From assembly GCF_963583255.1 (NCBI RefSeq), contig NC_084815.1:4219056-4283055 (forward strand): a stretch of 64,000 nt of DNA. Direction: 5' to 3'. Under the pieces are notes generated by a model, which worked only from the letters and a program-made list of their open reading frames with translations, was not told the DNA's origin and did no database searches. The translations under genes and the position numbers were made by a program. Shown here one piece after another: positions 1 to 12,205 of the stretch (position 1 is its first letter; each line of letters begins with the position of its first letter). Origin of the DNA: Pyrus communis (lineage: Eukaryota > Streptophyta > Magnoliopsida > Rosales > Rosaceae).

Positions 1-1548
1 CGAGCCGTCATATTTGAGTGCACAAGTTAGTGCATCCACCCAAACTAGGCAAGGAAGATGACACCACCATGGAAACGAGATGACGAAGGTGGATCCAACC
101 CACTTGCAACACAAATCCAAACCCCAAATCAAGAAAACGAGCACCAAATCAAAGAAAATCTTGAAAGAGCATGGCCCGGGTCAGGGTACAGGGCATAAAT
201 CCATGGAAATTTGCATCCAAAATGGTGGGAGAGAAGCACGAGAGAGGAGAAAAGGTAGGTAATGGTCGGGAAGGAGTGGTCGGCGTGAGGTGGGGTGGGG
301 GGGGGGGGGGGGGAGGGGAAGTCGTGCATGGTGAGGGGGAAGAAGGCTTGGATGGGGAAGAGGAAGGGAGGAAGGGCTAGGAGAAGAAAGGGAGAGGCTG
401 CCACCGGCCCCAGCCATAGCCAGAGACCAGCGACGATGGAGGTATTCAGCTAGGGTTTGGTTGAGAGAGAGGTTATGAATATGTGATTAGTAATCCTTTC
501 TGACTCGGCATAACCCAGTCGCCTTATCCGACTAGTCTTACCAAAGGCTGCTTTCAGTTGTTTTCGTAAGGGATGTTCACTACAAGCTATCAACATTAAA
601 TATGAGATTCATCTCAGAATAGTAATCAACAATATGAAATACATATCAATTAAGAGAGAGTATAAAGATGTGATTAGTAAATGTGGTATAGCTTTACAAG
701 TTTGTGTGGAAATATAAAATCAGTCCAGGAGTCCTTGCTACACAAATCATGGCGAGGACGACTCCTGGTGAGTCCAAAGATTCATTCGACGCGGACCACA
801 CACCACATCAATCGCACACGAAACCCATTATAATGGACCTGGCGTAGCAGCTCAATGGCTAAGTGGCTAAAGTCAGGCACCCGTTGTCATTGCTCAATTG
901 CCTGCCATAACCTCTGTTATCTTCTCCATTTTAGAGGAGTGCCTCCTACATGGACTCAGCGCCTGCTACATGTCATCTGCAACTACCTTGCATATCACGT
1001 CTAGTTCTCTTCTATAGCTAGCCTCACTTTGCTCTCAACAGGGTAAGTTTATTTTAACGTCAAACTTATGCCACAAACTCAAATAATTGTACTCAAGTGT
1101 TGATTGCACGCAACAAACACAACCGACTTGGGCTGAGGAGGCCCTCCCAATAACATTGCTTTTTGGTTGCAGATTTTCCCAACCAAATCACACGTCTCAT
1201 TCAAGCAGATCGCCCTGTGGCAGATATTTCCATCCACAGTTTGTATATGTGTAAACGGTCTATTTGTTTGATCTGAATCGTAGTTTCTAAACCTTTTCAA
1301 TTCAAGTGACAAGAGAGTTAAAAGAGAAAAAGAAAATACAAAAAAGTTGATCAAACTAGAGAATCACCATTCCATCTGCCAAATGGAAACATCTTGCACC
1401 GGGCACTGAATCAGATAAATGACAATCGATTCAGTGGAGCATAATGCGGGAATAGGATTACAAAAAAGAAAGATACGTTACAAAGCACACGTACACAAGA
1501 CAAGTTGCTGATTCTGCATGCATGCATGCGGCACTAGAGTATATATGT
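1..1548. other. Intergenic DNA with purine-rich low-complexity stretch
   Basis: No gene is supported here. Bases about 225-400 are G/A-rich with a G run near 294-313; every reading frame across it is compositionally biased (Gly/Glu on +, Pro/Ser/Leu on -) and is not credible coding sequence. The right part, from roughly 1370 to 1548, is probably the 3' untranslated region of the minus-strand kinase that ends at 1549. Confidence 0.6.
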
Positions 1549-4500
1549 CTAAGCATTTGTCTCTGGGCCTGCAGGTTTTGCGTTTAGCAGTGGCTGTAGA
1601 GCCTTCACAACGATCGTCATGTTTGGCCTGAAGTCAGCTTCATATTGAACACAAAGTGCTGCTACTGCTGCCAACTGAGACATTGCATGAAAACCAAAAT
1701 TTAGATATTAACTAATCAAGATGAACAGCCTAATGTTTGCCTGCCATATTGAAACAACGAAACAAGGGTTTCCAATCAAATCATTTAGCTATAGTGTGGT
1801 ATAATATGATTAGTCACGGGTCCACGCCCATTGATGGCTAACAATCACCCATGGGCGTGTGAGCTACCGTCTTAGCTTTCTTCTAGAGAAACTAGCTGAT
1901 ATTCACTCTTAGTCTGTCAATCAGGAAATTTATCCCTTCCAGTCCTCCATTTTTTATCTTTATGTCTAATCCCTTACGATCCTCTAAGTCATTAGCCGCT
2001 ATCTTTAATATACCTTTTATTTTATGAATTACCCATTCCAATTCTAGGAGCACCAAATGAGGCCTATAACTATTTTGAGATTATGAGGTTTAGTCATTTT
2101 TGTTTCATGGGATTCCTAGATTGAGTTGGGAGCCTGGGAGATAAGGAAATATGTTTGATTCTCAGAAAGAACGGTGGTGAGGGAGGGTAGCATTGTCATA
2201 TTGAAAATTTTATTAATGGCTATTGTTCATCCGTGTTTTGGTAAAAAAAGTGGGTTATTTTAAGAGGTGTGATATCCACACATCTTATTTTATTTCTCAT
2301 ACACCCTTTTAATTTTTGGTCGTCGGATCGGATGAATTGAAAAAGATCAACGGACAGAAATTAATAAGGGGTGTGTAAAAAGTAATTTGGGATGTATGGA
2401 TAGCACACCCTTATTTTAAAAGCAGCTCTCAGCTGCTTCCACTTTTCTGCTTTGAATGAGGTTGAGTTACCAAACACAAATTGGAGCCCAACTTTTCTTC
2501 ACTCCTGCTTATAAAAAAAGCTAAACAATCCGAAACCAGTACTTACTATACCTTGAATTTTATAAGTTGTCTATTCCAATTCTAAGCACGAAATGAGTCC
2601 TATAACTATTTTGAGATTGTGAGATTTGGTCATTTTTGTTTCATGGGATTCCCAGAGTGTTCATAGTAATTGAGTTTGTTAAGAGAAAGGATTCCAAAGC
2701 AAACCTTAGCAATTGCCTTTGGTGGGTAGTCATTGTTTAGCTTGGGATCAACACACTGCTTCACTTTATCCTCACTCAGTCTTGGAGTTGCCTGTATGTT
2801 TAAATTGTATGTATTCAGAAAAGCACTGCTAAAAGCAAGTTAGAAAGTCTGAGAAATATGTGTACCCAAGTAACAAGACTTTGTTGCCCCTTTGGCATTG
2901 TATGGTCTACTGGCTTTCTTCCTGTCAAAAGCTCTAGTAAAACAACTCCAAAACTGTAAACATCACTTTTCTGAGTAATTTGCCCTGTCATCGCATACCT
3001 GAATAAAACACCAAAATAAAAGCAACGATTTTATAAATGGATAATGCTTCGCATACCTGAATAAAAAACCAAAATAAAAGCAACGATTTTATAAATGGAT
3101 AATGCTTGCGATAATGCTCGCATTCCCCTGGTTCATTCTCCCTAGACAAATAATGTTATTTTACCGTTAATTCTGTTAATCTTCATTTGAAGAGCATTCC
3201 TACAAAATGTCATTCGAATATGAGATTATTTAGTCATTTAAATGTATCAAACAAATTAACGATTCATTATCTACACTGTTGATTTATTTTGATACATTTC
3301 AGATGACTAAACAATGTCCTGTGCGAATGATATTTTGTAAAGATGATCTTCATATGGATATTAAGAAACTAAGCAGTTCCAAATATAAAATTTTAACAAT
3401 GAATAATGTATCTGCAAGTGGAGGAATGAGTTCATCCCGAAGGGCAATACAAGTATTATCCTTTTTATAAATAAAGGAGGAAATTACAATGTGAACACGG
3501 GAGAAAACATTATGCATGATGGCAGAAAACAACGGTAAAGTCAATGTAGAGAAGATTATATTATATACTAAAAATGTTTTCTTGCCCATTGTTAGATTCA
3601 CAATCTAACAACATAAGTTTAGGAAGAGAATATAATACCATATATACTAAACCTTAATATGCAGATGTGCATCACTTTATAACCATTATAGGGGACGCAA
3701 TAAATCACACTCAAGCTAATGAACAAGTAGTTAATATTCTTTTAGATTAGTAAAATCAAATCAAACATTCAGAAAACAAGAACCTAGGCTTACTCAGGAG
3801 CATGATAGCCAAACGTTCCCAACACTCTAGTCGAATGCAGTCGCGCGGCCGTGTCCGATGACTGATTTGACAAGTTGAAGTCCGCAATTTTGGCAACATG
3901 GTCATCAAAGAGCAGGACATTGCTGGATCTCACGTCGCGGTGAACAATTGAAGGTTGAACTTTTTCATGGAGATACTCAAGGCCTTTGGCTGCACCATAG
4001 GCAATTTTAATTCTCTGATTCCAACTAAGAACTGGACCCGGTTCAGCCCCTTGTACTCCTTTTCTTCCTGTAGCAGAATTAACAAGTAAATGAATCGATC
4101 TTTAACGGGAAAATAAAAATAAAAATTGTAGAAACAAACACAAAAGCGATGATGTAATAAGCATACCATGCAATATGTCATGTAAAGATCCCATGGTTGC
4201 AAACTCATATATCAAAATTCGGTTATTTGCCTCCAAGCAATAGCCCATCAACTCCACAAAATGCTCATGCTTGAGTCTTGACACTGTTGATAACTGCACA
4301 AGATTGATCCAGCATTTTAAGTAAAAAGTGCAACATTGTCTTTGTCGAAAAACAGAAGGTCCCAAATCTTACTTGTGCTGAAAAGTCAGAGTCCGGCTCT
4401 TGAGATGTACCCGTATCCATTTTCTTTATAGCAGCAGCCTTACCATTACTCAGTTTTGCATGGAAAACCCGGCCATAAGAACCTTCTCCTATCAAAGCCT

Positions 4501-5587
4501 TCGGACCAAAGTTACCCGTTAACCTATTTAGTTCATCCAAAGACATAGATGGTATTTCAATCGGTAAGGCCTTCTGTGGAGCTCCGCTTTTGACCGCATT
4601 GGAACCCCTTGGCTCTCCTCTGTCATTGCCTGTAACACAATGCAATGGTTTGTAATGCTTCACGAGGTGCATACTGGTTTGTGACACAAGTATGCATATG
4701 CATGAAGGTCGAAAAATATGTTTGACATGGATAATTAAATTGACTTTGTTAGCTTGATTATCTAATCAACAACTTAATATTCGACAAGGTCATGTAGTCA
4801 TTGTCTAACATGGTATCAGAGGTCTCGTTTCAATAGGTTCTCAATATAAAACCTCCAACCTGATTCTCAATATGTTCTCAATAGCTTGATACATTGTCGA
4901 CCGATCATCTAATTAACAGTTTAACCTTTGACGAGGTCATGTAATCATTGTCTGACATGGTATCATAGCTCTCGTTTCAATGGGGTTCTCAATAAGAAAC
5001 CTCCAAACTAATTCCATACAATATTTACTCCAGTTATATTAGATTTTGCCTGCCCTCATTCACCACTTGGACTAACCCAAAACCACTTATTTGGTAATCC
5101 GTGAGATGAAATTTTCCTACATCGTGTGCCTTCATCTGAATGGTTATCCATTCCTATCGAATCCTAAAGGCCTCGCGAGGCCTTACTTCTACGGGCGAGC
5201 AATTGTCTAATAGACTTAAGCTAAGAAGTTGGACAACCAAACTCATGCTAATACAGCCGCTCATACTGAGATGCCTCAATAATTAGCAGTAAGGAGATGC
5301 ATTTTTGCTAAAGAAATGGTTTTTGACTTGACCTAGAAAACAAGTTAAGAGAACACTGTTTAATTATAACTTGTAATTTGAATGAAATTGTTCTCTAATA
5401 ATTACCACCAACACAATGGTCCTCATAAATCTCAATATATAGCAAATGATTAGAAATTAAGATAGATTAAAAAAATACCTCCTCCTCCTCCTCCTCCTCC
5501 ATATGTATTCCCACCTCTGGGCGGGGCGGTGTATTGATTAGCAGGTGGGCCGAAGTTTTCCTCCTCCGCACCCCCGCAGCAGCTCAT
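1549..5587 (-). CDS. PTI1-like: PTI1-like receptor-like cytoplasmic protein kinase (7 coding exons)
   Basis: Coding exons, in order of translation on the minus strand: 5587-5479, 4629-4373, 4293-4167, 4067-3794, 2998-2866, 2791-2705, 1674-1549. All have GT-AG borders and the phases join to 370 residues. The protein starts [10 protein letters not shown], the usual N-terminus of PTI1-like kinases (Cys residues probably S-acylated, membrane association), then a Gly-rich linker and a full kinase domain: GEGSYGRV loop at residues 84-91, Lys at 105, HRD at 207-209, DFN at 227-229, GTFGYHAPE activation-segment end. Family role: cytoplasmic Ser/Thr kinase downstream of Pto/OXI1-type kinases in defence and ROS signalling. 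The catalytic loop reads HRDVRSSN and the DFG motif is DFN; from memory these features fit the At2g41970 subgroup. Function is by homology; structure is directly read. Confidence 0.93.
2008..2656. repeat. Direct repeat pair inside a kinase intron, flanking a MITE
   Basis: A segment of about 110 bp (2008-2115) recurs at about 2547-2656. Both copies contain the phrase CCTATAACTATTTTGAGATT followed by a match through TTTCATGGGATTCC. A 147-bp MITE lies between them. They sit in the intron between the last two coding exons of the kinase. Confidence 0.7.
2264..2410. mobile_element. MITE copy 1, 147 bp, Mutator-like (9-bp target duplication)
   Basis: Terminal inverted repeats of about 20 bp (left GAGGTGTGATATCC, right end the complement of GGGTGTGCTATCC) enclose an AT-rich, non-coding centre. 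The flanks carry a 9-bp direct duplication TTATTTTAA at 2255-2263 and 2411-2419. Same length and similar sequence as the element at 47735-47881. A 9-bp duplication is typical of Mutator-type transposons. Located in an intron of the PTI1-like gene. Confidence 0.8.
2991..3106. repeat. 58-bp tandem duplication covering a splice acceptor
   Basis: The sequence from the edge of the fifth kinase exon into the intron is repeated with a 58-bp period: the acceptor CAG lies at 3001-2999 and again at 3059-3057 (minus strand), each preceded by the same pyrimidine-rich tract. Reading-frame continuity with the previous exon requires the inner site at 2998. Confidence 0.85.
4756..5015. repeat. Degenerate direct repeat in kinase intron 1
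   Basis: About 105 bp starting near 4760 recurs near 4907 with around 85 percent identity. Both copies include the phrase CATGGTATCA followed by CTCTCGTTTCAAT or GTCTCGTTTCAAT. The core resembles the tRNA-Met-complementary primer-binding motif of LTR elements, so this may be an old retroelement remnant, but no LTRs are visible. Confidence 0.5.
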
Positions 5588-6240
5588 TTTTCAAGTTGTG
5601 GTGGCACAGCAAGATTAACAAACCATGTATCACCACAATTGCTAATATTCTACACAATTGATTTTATTCACCGACAGAAATATTTCGGAATAAAATTATT
5701 TCTGCAATTCCAAAAAAAACCACATCAATTTATAATCAACAACAAACAAAAATGAAAAATCAATCTTCAAATTGCATCCTATATGTTTCATTTTTGTCCG
5801 AAATTCATAAATTAATAAAAATCCAAATCAAACAGAAGAGCAATAAATTAAGATCTATCTGGTTTCTGGGTAAGCGAAGTAGAAAAATGAAAACCAAACA
5901 TAAGGATGCATACCCTCTTGTTAAAATTAAATAATAAATATATAAATCAACCGCTTAGAACAAATCAAAAAAGCAAAGTGGTCAGTTTTTAGGGAAAAAA
6001 GAACGGAAATGTGAAACAAGTTGAAGAAATGCAGGTCGAAGAATGATGAAATGAAAACTGACCGGAGAATTTAAAGAATGGTGAGGAACCAGAGGAGGGA
6101 CAGAGAAGAAACGGAGGAAGAAAACAGCAATGTTTGATAAATGTTTGTGCAGATTTGTTTGTGATGGACGAGCTCTCTGTTTTGGGACGACCGGACGAGA
6201 GAGAGGGCACGTCGTGCTTCTATATTTCGCGGGAAACTCG
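5588..6240 (-). promoter_or_regulatory. Probable 5' leader and promoter of the PTI1-like gene
   Basis: Upstream of the ATG at 5587 the minus strand is pyrimidine-rich between about 5985 and 6200, as in many plant 5' leaders. A possible leader-intron donor (GTATGC) lies near 5909 on the minus strand. A TATA-like AAATATAG lies near 6220. The transcript start is not determined; this is inferred from composition only. Confidence 0.35.
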
Positions 6241-9200
6241 GGCCTAAAACAAACCCTACTTCGTCTACGTTCACATGTCACCACGTTGCACGTCCTCTTT
6301 CTACTTGCTATTTCCTCATATCATGCATCATGCATGCATGATGTTTATGGTAATCCAACGCCCAAAGCTTCACCAGACAAATTGATTAATATTATCTATT
6401 TCTTGTCTTTTCTGTTATTGTTATTTTTTTTTTTTTAAATGAGGAGAGAGAGGAGAGAAAGAGAGAACGTGGAAATGGTGATAAGTTTTTGTTTTTGTTT
6501 TTATTTTTAAAATTAGAGATTTGTTAAGATCACATGTAATAGATGTATTAAAAAAAATGTAAAATTTAGTTTGTGCAAAATTACTCTATCATTCATAATT
6601 TTATTTTGTAATAGAAGAAAAAAATATTTTTTTTCACCTTCTTTTAATTGACAAAGAGAGCTTAAATTTTTGAAATATACATAAAACATAATCTGATTGG
6701 CAAATATTTTTTGGACCAAAACAAATATTAAGAATTCTTTTTGGGGTACAATGAGGGTTTTCTTAATAATTGTATAGATATGTTTACTTAATAGGAATGT
6801 GAAAATAAACGAATTAGAGTAATAGAGAAAGTAAGGAAAGGGAATCAGAACCCATTGTTTCTTAGTTGATCTGATTCCTAATTTTCAGGTATTTGATTAC
6901 AAATTTAAGGGTAATCATACTTTTCAGATTTCAAATATAGGCGAAAGTTAGGATATGAAGTGATATTCATACGCTTATTTCAGTAACTTTAAGAAACTCA
7001 AGAATTATATTCAATCCTCATTCCTGGTAAGTAAACATATACATGCTAAGACACATTATTTTTTCAAACTTTTGTTAGAGGCATTGGTGTTTACCACTCT
7101 AAATTGCCTTATTATAGACTTTGACTAGCATGTGTGTGACACTCTTTTTTCTAACCCAAAATTTTGTCCCGTGTAATTTTTTTCGGAAAGATTTTTTACT
7201 CAAGCACACATCACTCATGTAAAATGTCATTAACCTTTTTTTTTTTTTTTTAAAGGCACAGAGATAGGACTGGTGTTGTATGTATGTCTTTTATAGATTT
7301 TGTTCATGATAGGTTTTCAATGGCTTTCTGGGCTATGCTACATAATTTCTTATGATGTTTAAATAAATTAAATTGTATGGAAAACAGGGAGAAACGTAGA
7401 GCCACAAAACCCAAAATCCAAAATACAATTCCTACTCGACTGGCTAAACATGGCTACCTCCACATATGCATCTAGCCTTCTTCGTTAAGTCTTGGCAAGT
7501 AATTAGAGACGAGAACATAACTTCCATAACAGTGAATCGTTCTTGTAACTTGTACGTTTTTCTTTTTGGTACTAGATTTCCAATATTTTTTAATATTTAG
7601 AGGTTTGAAGAGCAGTTTGTGAAGCACTTGAAGATGAGGCTGATGAGTTAGCTATATAGTGATTGATTTTCAAAGCAAAAGCAGCTTGGTGATGTCAGTG
7701 TGAGATTGTTGTATTTAAAAAAAAAAAAAAAAATGTTTTTGATGTGCTTTATGACACATCCTGACCCAGAAAGTTCACCTAGATATTTTCGTCAATTCAC
7801 ACTTTTAAGATTAATAAAGCCGTAAAATTAGGGACGGATTGTTACACTTTAAGAATAATTACTTGTAAAATAAAGCAATTGACGTTTGATAAACTATATT
7901 TTTAAAAGTGTTATGAGTATGAAAAGCAGTATAAAAGCGTTTGATAAATTTTAATGTTAAAGTGATACAATTGTGTGTAATAACAAAAATGGACATGGTA
8001 CGTAGTGGGGGTGTGGCGTCCACACCAGTGGTAGGGGTGGTGGTGGCAACGATGGTGGGGATAGTGGTGGCAGCGACAGTGGTAGGGGTGGTGGTGGTAG
8101 TGGCAGCAGTAGTGGTGGTGGTGATGGCGGCAATATTTGGGGTATGATGGTGTTGTAAATAGGGGTATGGTGGTTAGGGTACAAAATAACAATAGTGGTA
8201 AGGACAGCGGCGGTGGTTGGAGTAGTGCTGGTGGCAGTGACAGCAATGGAGGTGGTTGCATTTGTGGTTGTGGTGGCAGAGGTGGAGGTTGTGGTCGTGG
8301 TCGTGGCAACAATGGTGGTGGTAATGACAGTGGTTGTGTTAGTAAGTGGTGGCCGTCACTTTATTCTCCAAGGGATAGCATGTGTATATAAGAATAAATA
8401 ATGTCATTTTAAAACCTAATGAGAGTGTTATAGGAATTGAAAATATTCATTAAAAGCTCAACTCCGCTTTTTATGAAAAACTTATAAAAATTGATGTCTA
8501 GATATCATTGCTTTTAATAAAATAGGCATGATATTTTATTTTTCTCAAACAATTTTTATAGCTTAACTTCAAAGTAAAACTGGTTGTGGTGAAAGAAAAA
8601 AAAAAGGGTACCAAATGGACCTAAGAAAGTAAAAGAAAATCCAAAAAAGAGCGAGAAAATATGACAATGCAAAAGAATTTTCAAAGACCAATATATAGGT
8701 TATAGCTCTGGTATAGTCGAGAAATCTGAAGTGTTGTACATAGAATCTCATTAAGTGAATCAAATAATTATAGATGTGAGTATTTTTTATCGTGACGTCT
8801 GGTGTCAATTATACAAAGTTACGTGTAAGTTTCCTCTCACATAGCACCATATTAGTTACACGGGTGATGGTGTACTTTCGAAATCTATACAAAGTCAACT
8901 TTGCTTTGCTACTACCCTGCCAAGCACACTTGCCCAGTGACTTTGCTTTTGCCAAAAGTAAAAGAACACTTGTTTTCATCACTTTAAGTCTTGAGTTATA
9001 AACCCTTATTGAAATTCTTCTGTGATAGCAGCAATTATTCTGGGTTTATCACCTCCAGATACTGTCCATGCTTTCACAATATTTGAGACACCGATTTCAC
9101 AGTATCAATTGATGTAACAGTGTTTTATTTGTTTACTTCTTATTTGAGCTCAATCGGGACTTTTTCTACTCGGAACAAATTTAAAAAATGTCATATCAGT

Positions 9201-10050
9201 CGATAAAGCAAAATTGGCATGAAAAGTTGGAGACTATCAAAATTATTGTTTCACAAATGTGGTAGCTTGGGCATTCCTCTCTTTCAGAAAATGGTTGCTA
9301 TCATGTCATGTTCCTGCCACATTTTTTTTGCATGAATTGACTGAGTTAGGCTGTAGTCCAACCCAAAAGCAAGCAGCTGCTGCTCTATTTGAAGGAATAT
9401 CATACTCAATTAATAAGTTCCATTCTCTTAGCCACCAGGTGGTCAAAGATTCATCGCCGCTCGCCTTTGAATTTGATGTCAAGGGTGAGATTAACACACT
9501 AATAGTACACCCATTTATTCTCCACCCTTAATATCAAATCCAAGGGTGAACGACCATGCATCATTAGGTCATCCGGCGACCATGAGAACATCTATGCCCA
9601 ATTTATTTGCTAACAATGCGAGTTTTGCAGAAGTTCGATTCAGACCAAGCCAAGCAAAAGAAGAAATCTCTTGAATGGATTCATTACTTCAGGCCATACG
9701 GTGTTAATGGCCACGTTACATCAGAAACACATAGGTACAAAATACATGGCAATAGGTGTATTTAGATACATATAAAGCCAAGGACTTTGTGTCAGTCTTG
9801 AGAGCAAAGGATACACAATCAAACCCCTTAAACAACCCAAATATCCATTTTCCGATGCTAAGCTGCAGCTCTGATCTTACAGCGGTCAGCGAATAATCAA
9901 GTTTTCAAAATACCCTCAAGCTCAGTCACTTCAACTCCAAGTTCAAACGAAGAAAACCAAGCGAAACACATTGACGCTTCTACGTGGAGCTACCCTAGCT
10001 AGTCTCAGTTTTTAACTGTACACCTAAACACTAATCATCCACCCAGATCT
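6241..10050. other. AT-rich intergenic region between the kinase and SINAT genes
   Basis: No supported gene. It contains poly-A/T runs (6423-6436, 7236-7251, 7716-7733), a GGT-rich dispersed repeat (about 7860-8400), and a short inverted repeat near 9469-9549 in which the phrase around TTTGATGTCAAGGGTGA is mirrored by CACCCTTAATATCAAAT. The part 9600-10050 is probably SINAT 3' untranslated sequence and its downstream flank. Confidence 0.6.
7860..8400. repeat. GGT-rich dispersed repeat, copy A
   Basis: An AT-rich lead-in (7860-7990) is followed by about 350 bp of imperfect GGT/GGC/GAT trinucleotides. The lead-in matches the segment 16395-16530 (shared phrases include TTTGATAAACTATATTTT, GTGATACAATT and GACAAAAAT-like text before the GGT tract), so this is a dispersed repeat family and not just simple sequence. 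Long open frames here encode only Val/Gly or Pro/His repeats. Confidence 0.65.
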
Positions 10051-12102
10051 TCATTCTTCTTTCCATATACGGCCAGTAATCCTCAACTTTAGTTCTTGCC
10101 TATCCGCGCCTGAGAAATAGAGAGCGAGGTTCCTCTGAATAATGAGTCCATCTTGGCTGTCTCTAACTTTTCCATGACTGTCACGAATACTCCTAGGTAT
10201 CCCCTGCCATATTAGCTTACGGCCATTTGCACCAACTTCCAAACTATAGCTGAACTTCTTAGCCTCAATATCATCACCCATGAATCGTAAAAAAGCCATG
10301 TAGACCGGAGCCATTCCTAACTGGAAGGCCTCAAAGTGCAAACAGAACTGTCTTCCGAAACAATTGAAGACCTGCAAGAGAAAACATAATTCAAGGTACC
10401 AGTCATACAAAAGTTAGATTTTCCAAGCAGAATCAGTATAGATATTGCAACAGAACATTGTATACATGCCAAAAAAAATTATTAAAAAAGGTATGGGGTT
10501 TAACTACATAAATTTATAATTCTTGTAACACGTTTAAAATATTAAAATAAAAAACTTACAGTAAGCATCCAAGTTGCATTTTCAACTTCATTTGGGTTTG
10601 CTTTAACATATCTATGGTTGAAGGTGCACCCATCATGCATGTCAACCTTGTGATCCTCCTTAAGATGCCCAACGAGAGTGGGGATATCACCTGTAACAGA
10701 GCACTCAGATCCAGCATAAGGGCAGTTGTATAGACGAAATCGACAGTGTTGCTCATGTTTGAGCTTGCTGTAGTACGGAAAAATATCATGACAGCCTAAA
10801 CTCTGGTATCGGCATGGAAGTTCCAACGATTCAGCAACTTTCTCCAAAGCCAAACACCTTATATCTCCAAGCTCATAGCGACAAGTGGGGCAACAATTGT
10901 GCACCCTTATCTTGCAGTCTGAACATAGCGTGTGGCCATTAGGACACTGCAAAAGAAGAATTTAGAAACAGAAAGAATTAGTCAAACAGAACATGTGATT
11001 CCGGATGACAGGACACTACCCCCAAGTGTTCAATCACAAGAAGAGAGTAAAGTTAACGATGAGAAAATGAGAGATTGGTCACTTCAAGGGGTTCAAGGAA
11101 ATCTGAACCCCAACAGTAAGCAAGCAAATAATGTTCTGGTTGAATAAAAGAACATAGCCATTGCAATTTAGCCTTCAGGAAACCAAAAATTAAGAGTAAT
11201 AAAATTAATTGGTTGACTGTACTATATATACAATACCCTGTGGATGGTATGAATAATAATAACCATAATTAGCTAAATTAAGCTAGCAATAACAACTAAA
11301 ACAAAGGGGTCATAACATTCTTATTTTTGGCAGTTAAAACGAGGAAGGAGACAGCATGACAGTTCCATACACTTTGACATATTGAAGTAAACTCAGACCA
11401 AATTAATGCAGGGCAGCTCAGAATTACCATGGGAACTTAAATAAGATAATATACAAAGATCATGAGTCAGTCCCAGAAAATCAAAAGGAGATAAAGAAAT
11501 GAAAACAGCAATGGAAGTTTGCAAATCGGGCTAAAACGATATTCTACTACAATCACAAAACATCTCCCTCAACACTAATGAGAATCACTTTATGTTGGCG
11601 CAACAAAACATCTCCCTCCTTAAACCATCCTCTCCACTGCCAGAAACCAGCAGTCAAAAGCTTCACTGACAATGAGCTGATTCAACACCTATTAAACCTA
11701 ATACCGATCATCATCCAATTATCTCCATCATGCGTACACTGATAATATTTAACTTGTAACATCATTAAAGGGTAGTTAGAACGGGTCATGACTGCATTGC
11801 TTCACTGAATCTTCAACTTCCGCTATAGCAAGTATGAGGGCAAGAGTAATAAATTTTCAAAGATTATAGTGATATATAGTAGGATCAATTCAGATTCAGA
11901 AAGGAAGATTCAGGTGAAACACAATATGTCCTCAATGCACATGTACCTGATGTATAGGAGGGTACATCAAATTTGTGCAGACGGGGCACTCAAGTAACTC
12001 ATGCACACCATTGGTTGAATACAGACCATGCTTTCCACCCAAACCAAGGGTAGTCTTACTAAGCATACTATTGCTACCTGCCTCCGACTTAGCGATTGCC
12101 AT
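10051..12102 (-). CDS. SINAT: SINA-type RING E3 ubiquitin ligase (SINAT, 3 coding exons)
   Basis: Coding exons on the minus strand: 12102-11947, 10946-10560, 10371-10051, all GT-AG and in phase, giving 287 residues. RING finger begins ECPVCTNLMYPPIHQ (Cys39, Cys42) and continues CPNGHTLCSDC...CCPTC across the first intron; a SIAH-type zinc finger follows (CRYQSLGCHDIFPYYSKLKH...), then the SINA substrate-binding domain ending LRITGRIWKEE. Family role: dimeric E3 ligase that ubiquitinates regulators of hormone signalling, autophagy and stress response. The start ATG at 12102 is chosen because no ATG lies upstream in frame: the next in-frame stop is about 80 bases upstream. Family members are typically about 300-310 residues, so roughly 20 N-terminal residues are missing or altered. 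The RING and SINA domains are intact. Confidence 0.92.
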
Positions 12103-12205
12103 GTCATAATCTGCAGACTCAAAACCCCCTTGCAAAGTGCCCCAGGAGCACGAACGATGCAAATCTAAAGAACCCCCTTACAAAATTCTCCCAGGAGCCA
12201 CAAGT
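12103..12205 (-). other. Eroded, duplicated N-terminal coding remnant of SINAT
   Basis: Upstream of the chosen SINAT start, two similar stretches (about 12121-12153 and 12168-12202, spacing about 48 bp) each resemble, on the minus strand, the family's usual Met-Ala-Pro-Gly start region. In the outer copy the position expected for ATG is GTG and a TAA follows; the inner copy is out of register. The usual beginning therefore appears duplicated and degraded. Confidence 0.5.

Noticed and set aside
7911..8401. Several open frames of 68-133 codons on both strands
   Set aside because: They translate the GGT-rich repeat into Pro/His or Val/Gly runs in every frame; composition artefact.
9259..9531. 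90-codon plus-strand frame and a 63-codon minus-strand frame (9306-9497)
   Set aside because: Neither resembles a family I know, there is no splice-linked extension, and both strands are open by chance. I could not exclude a small gene relic.
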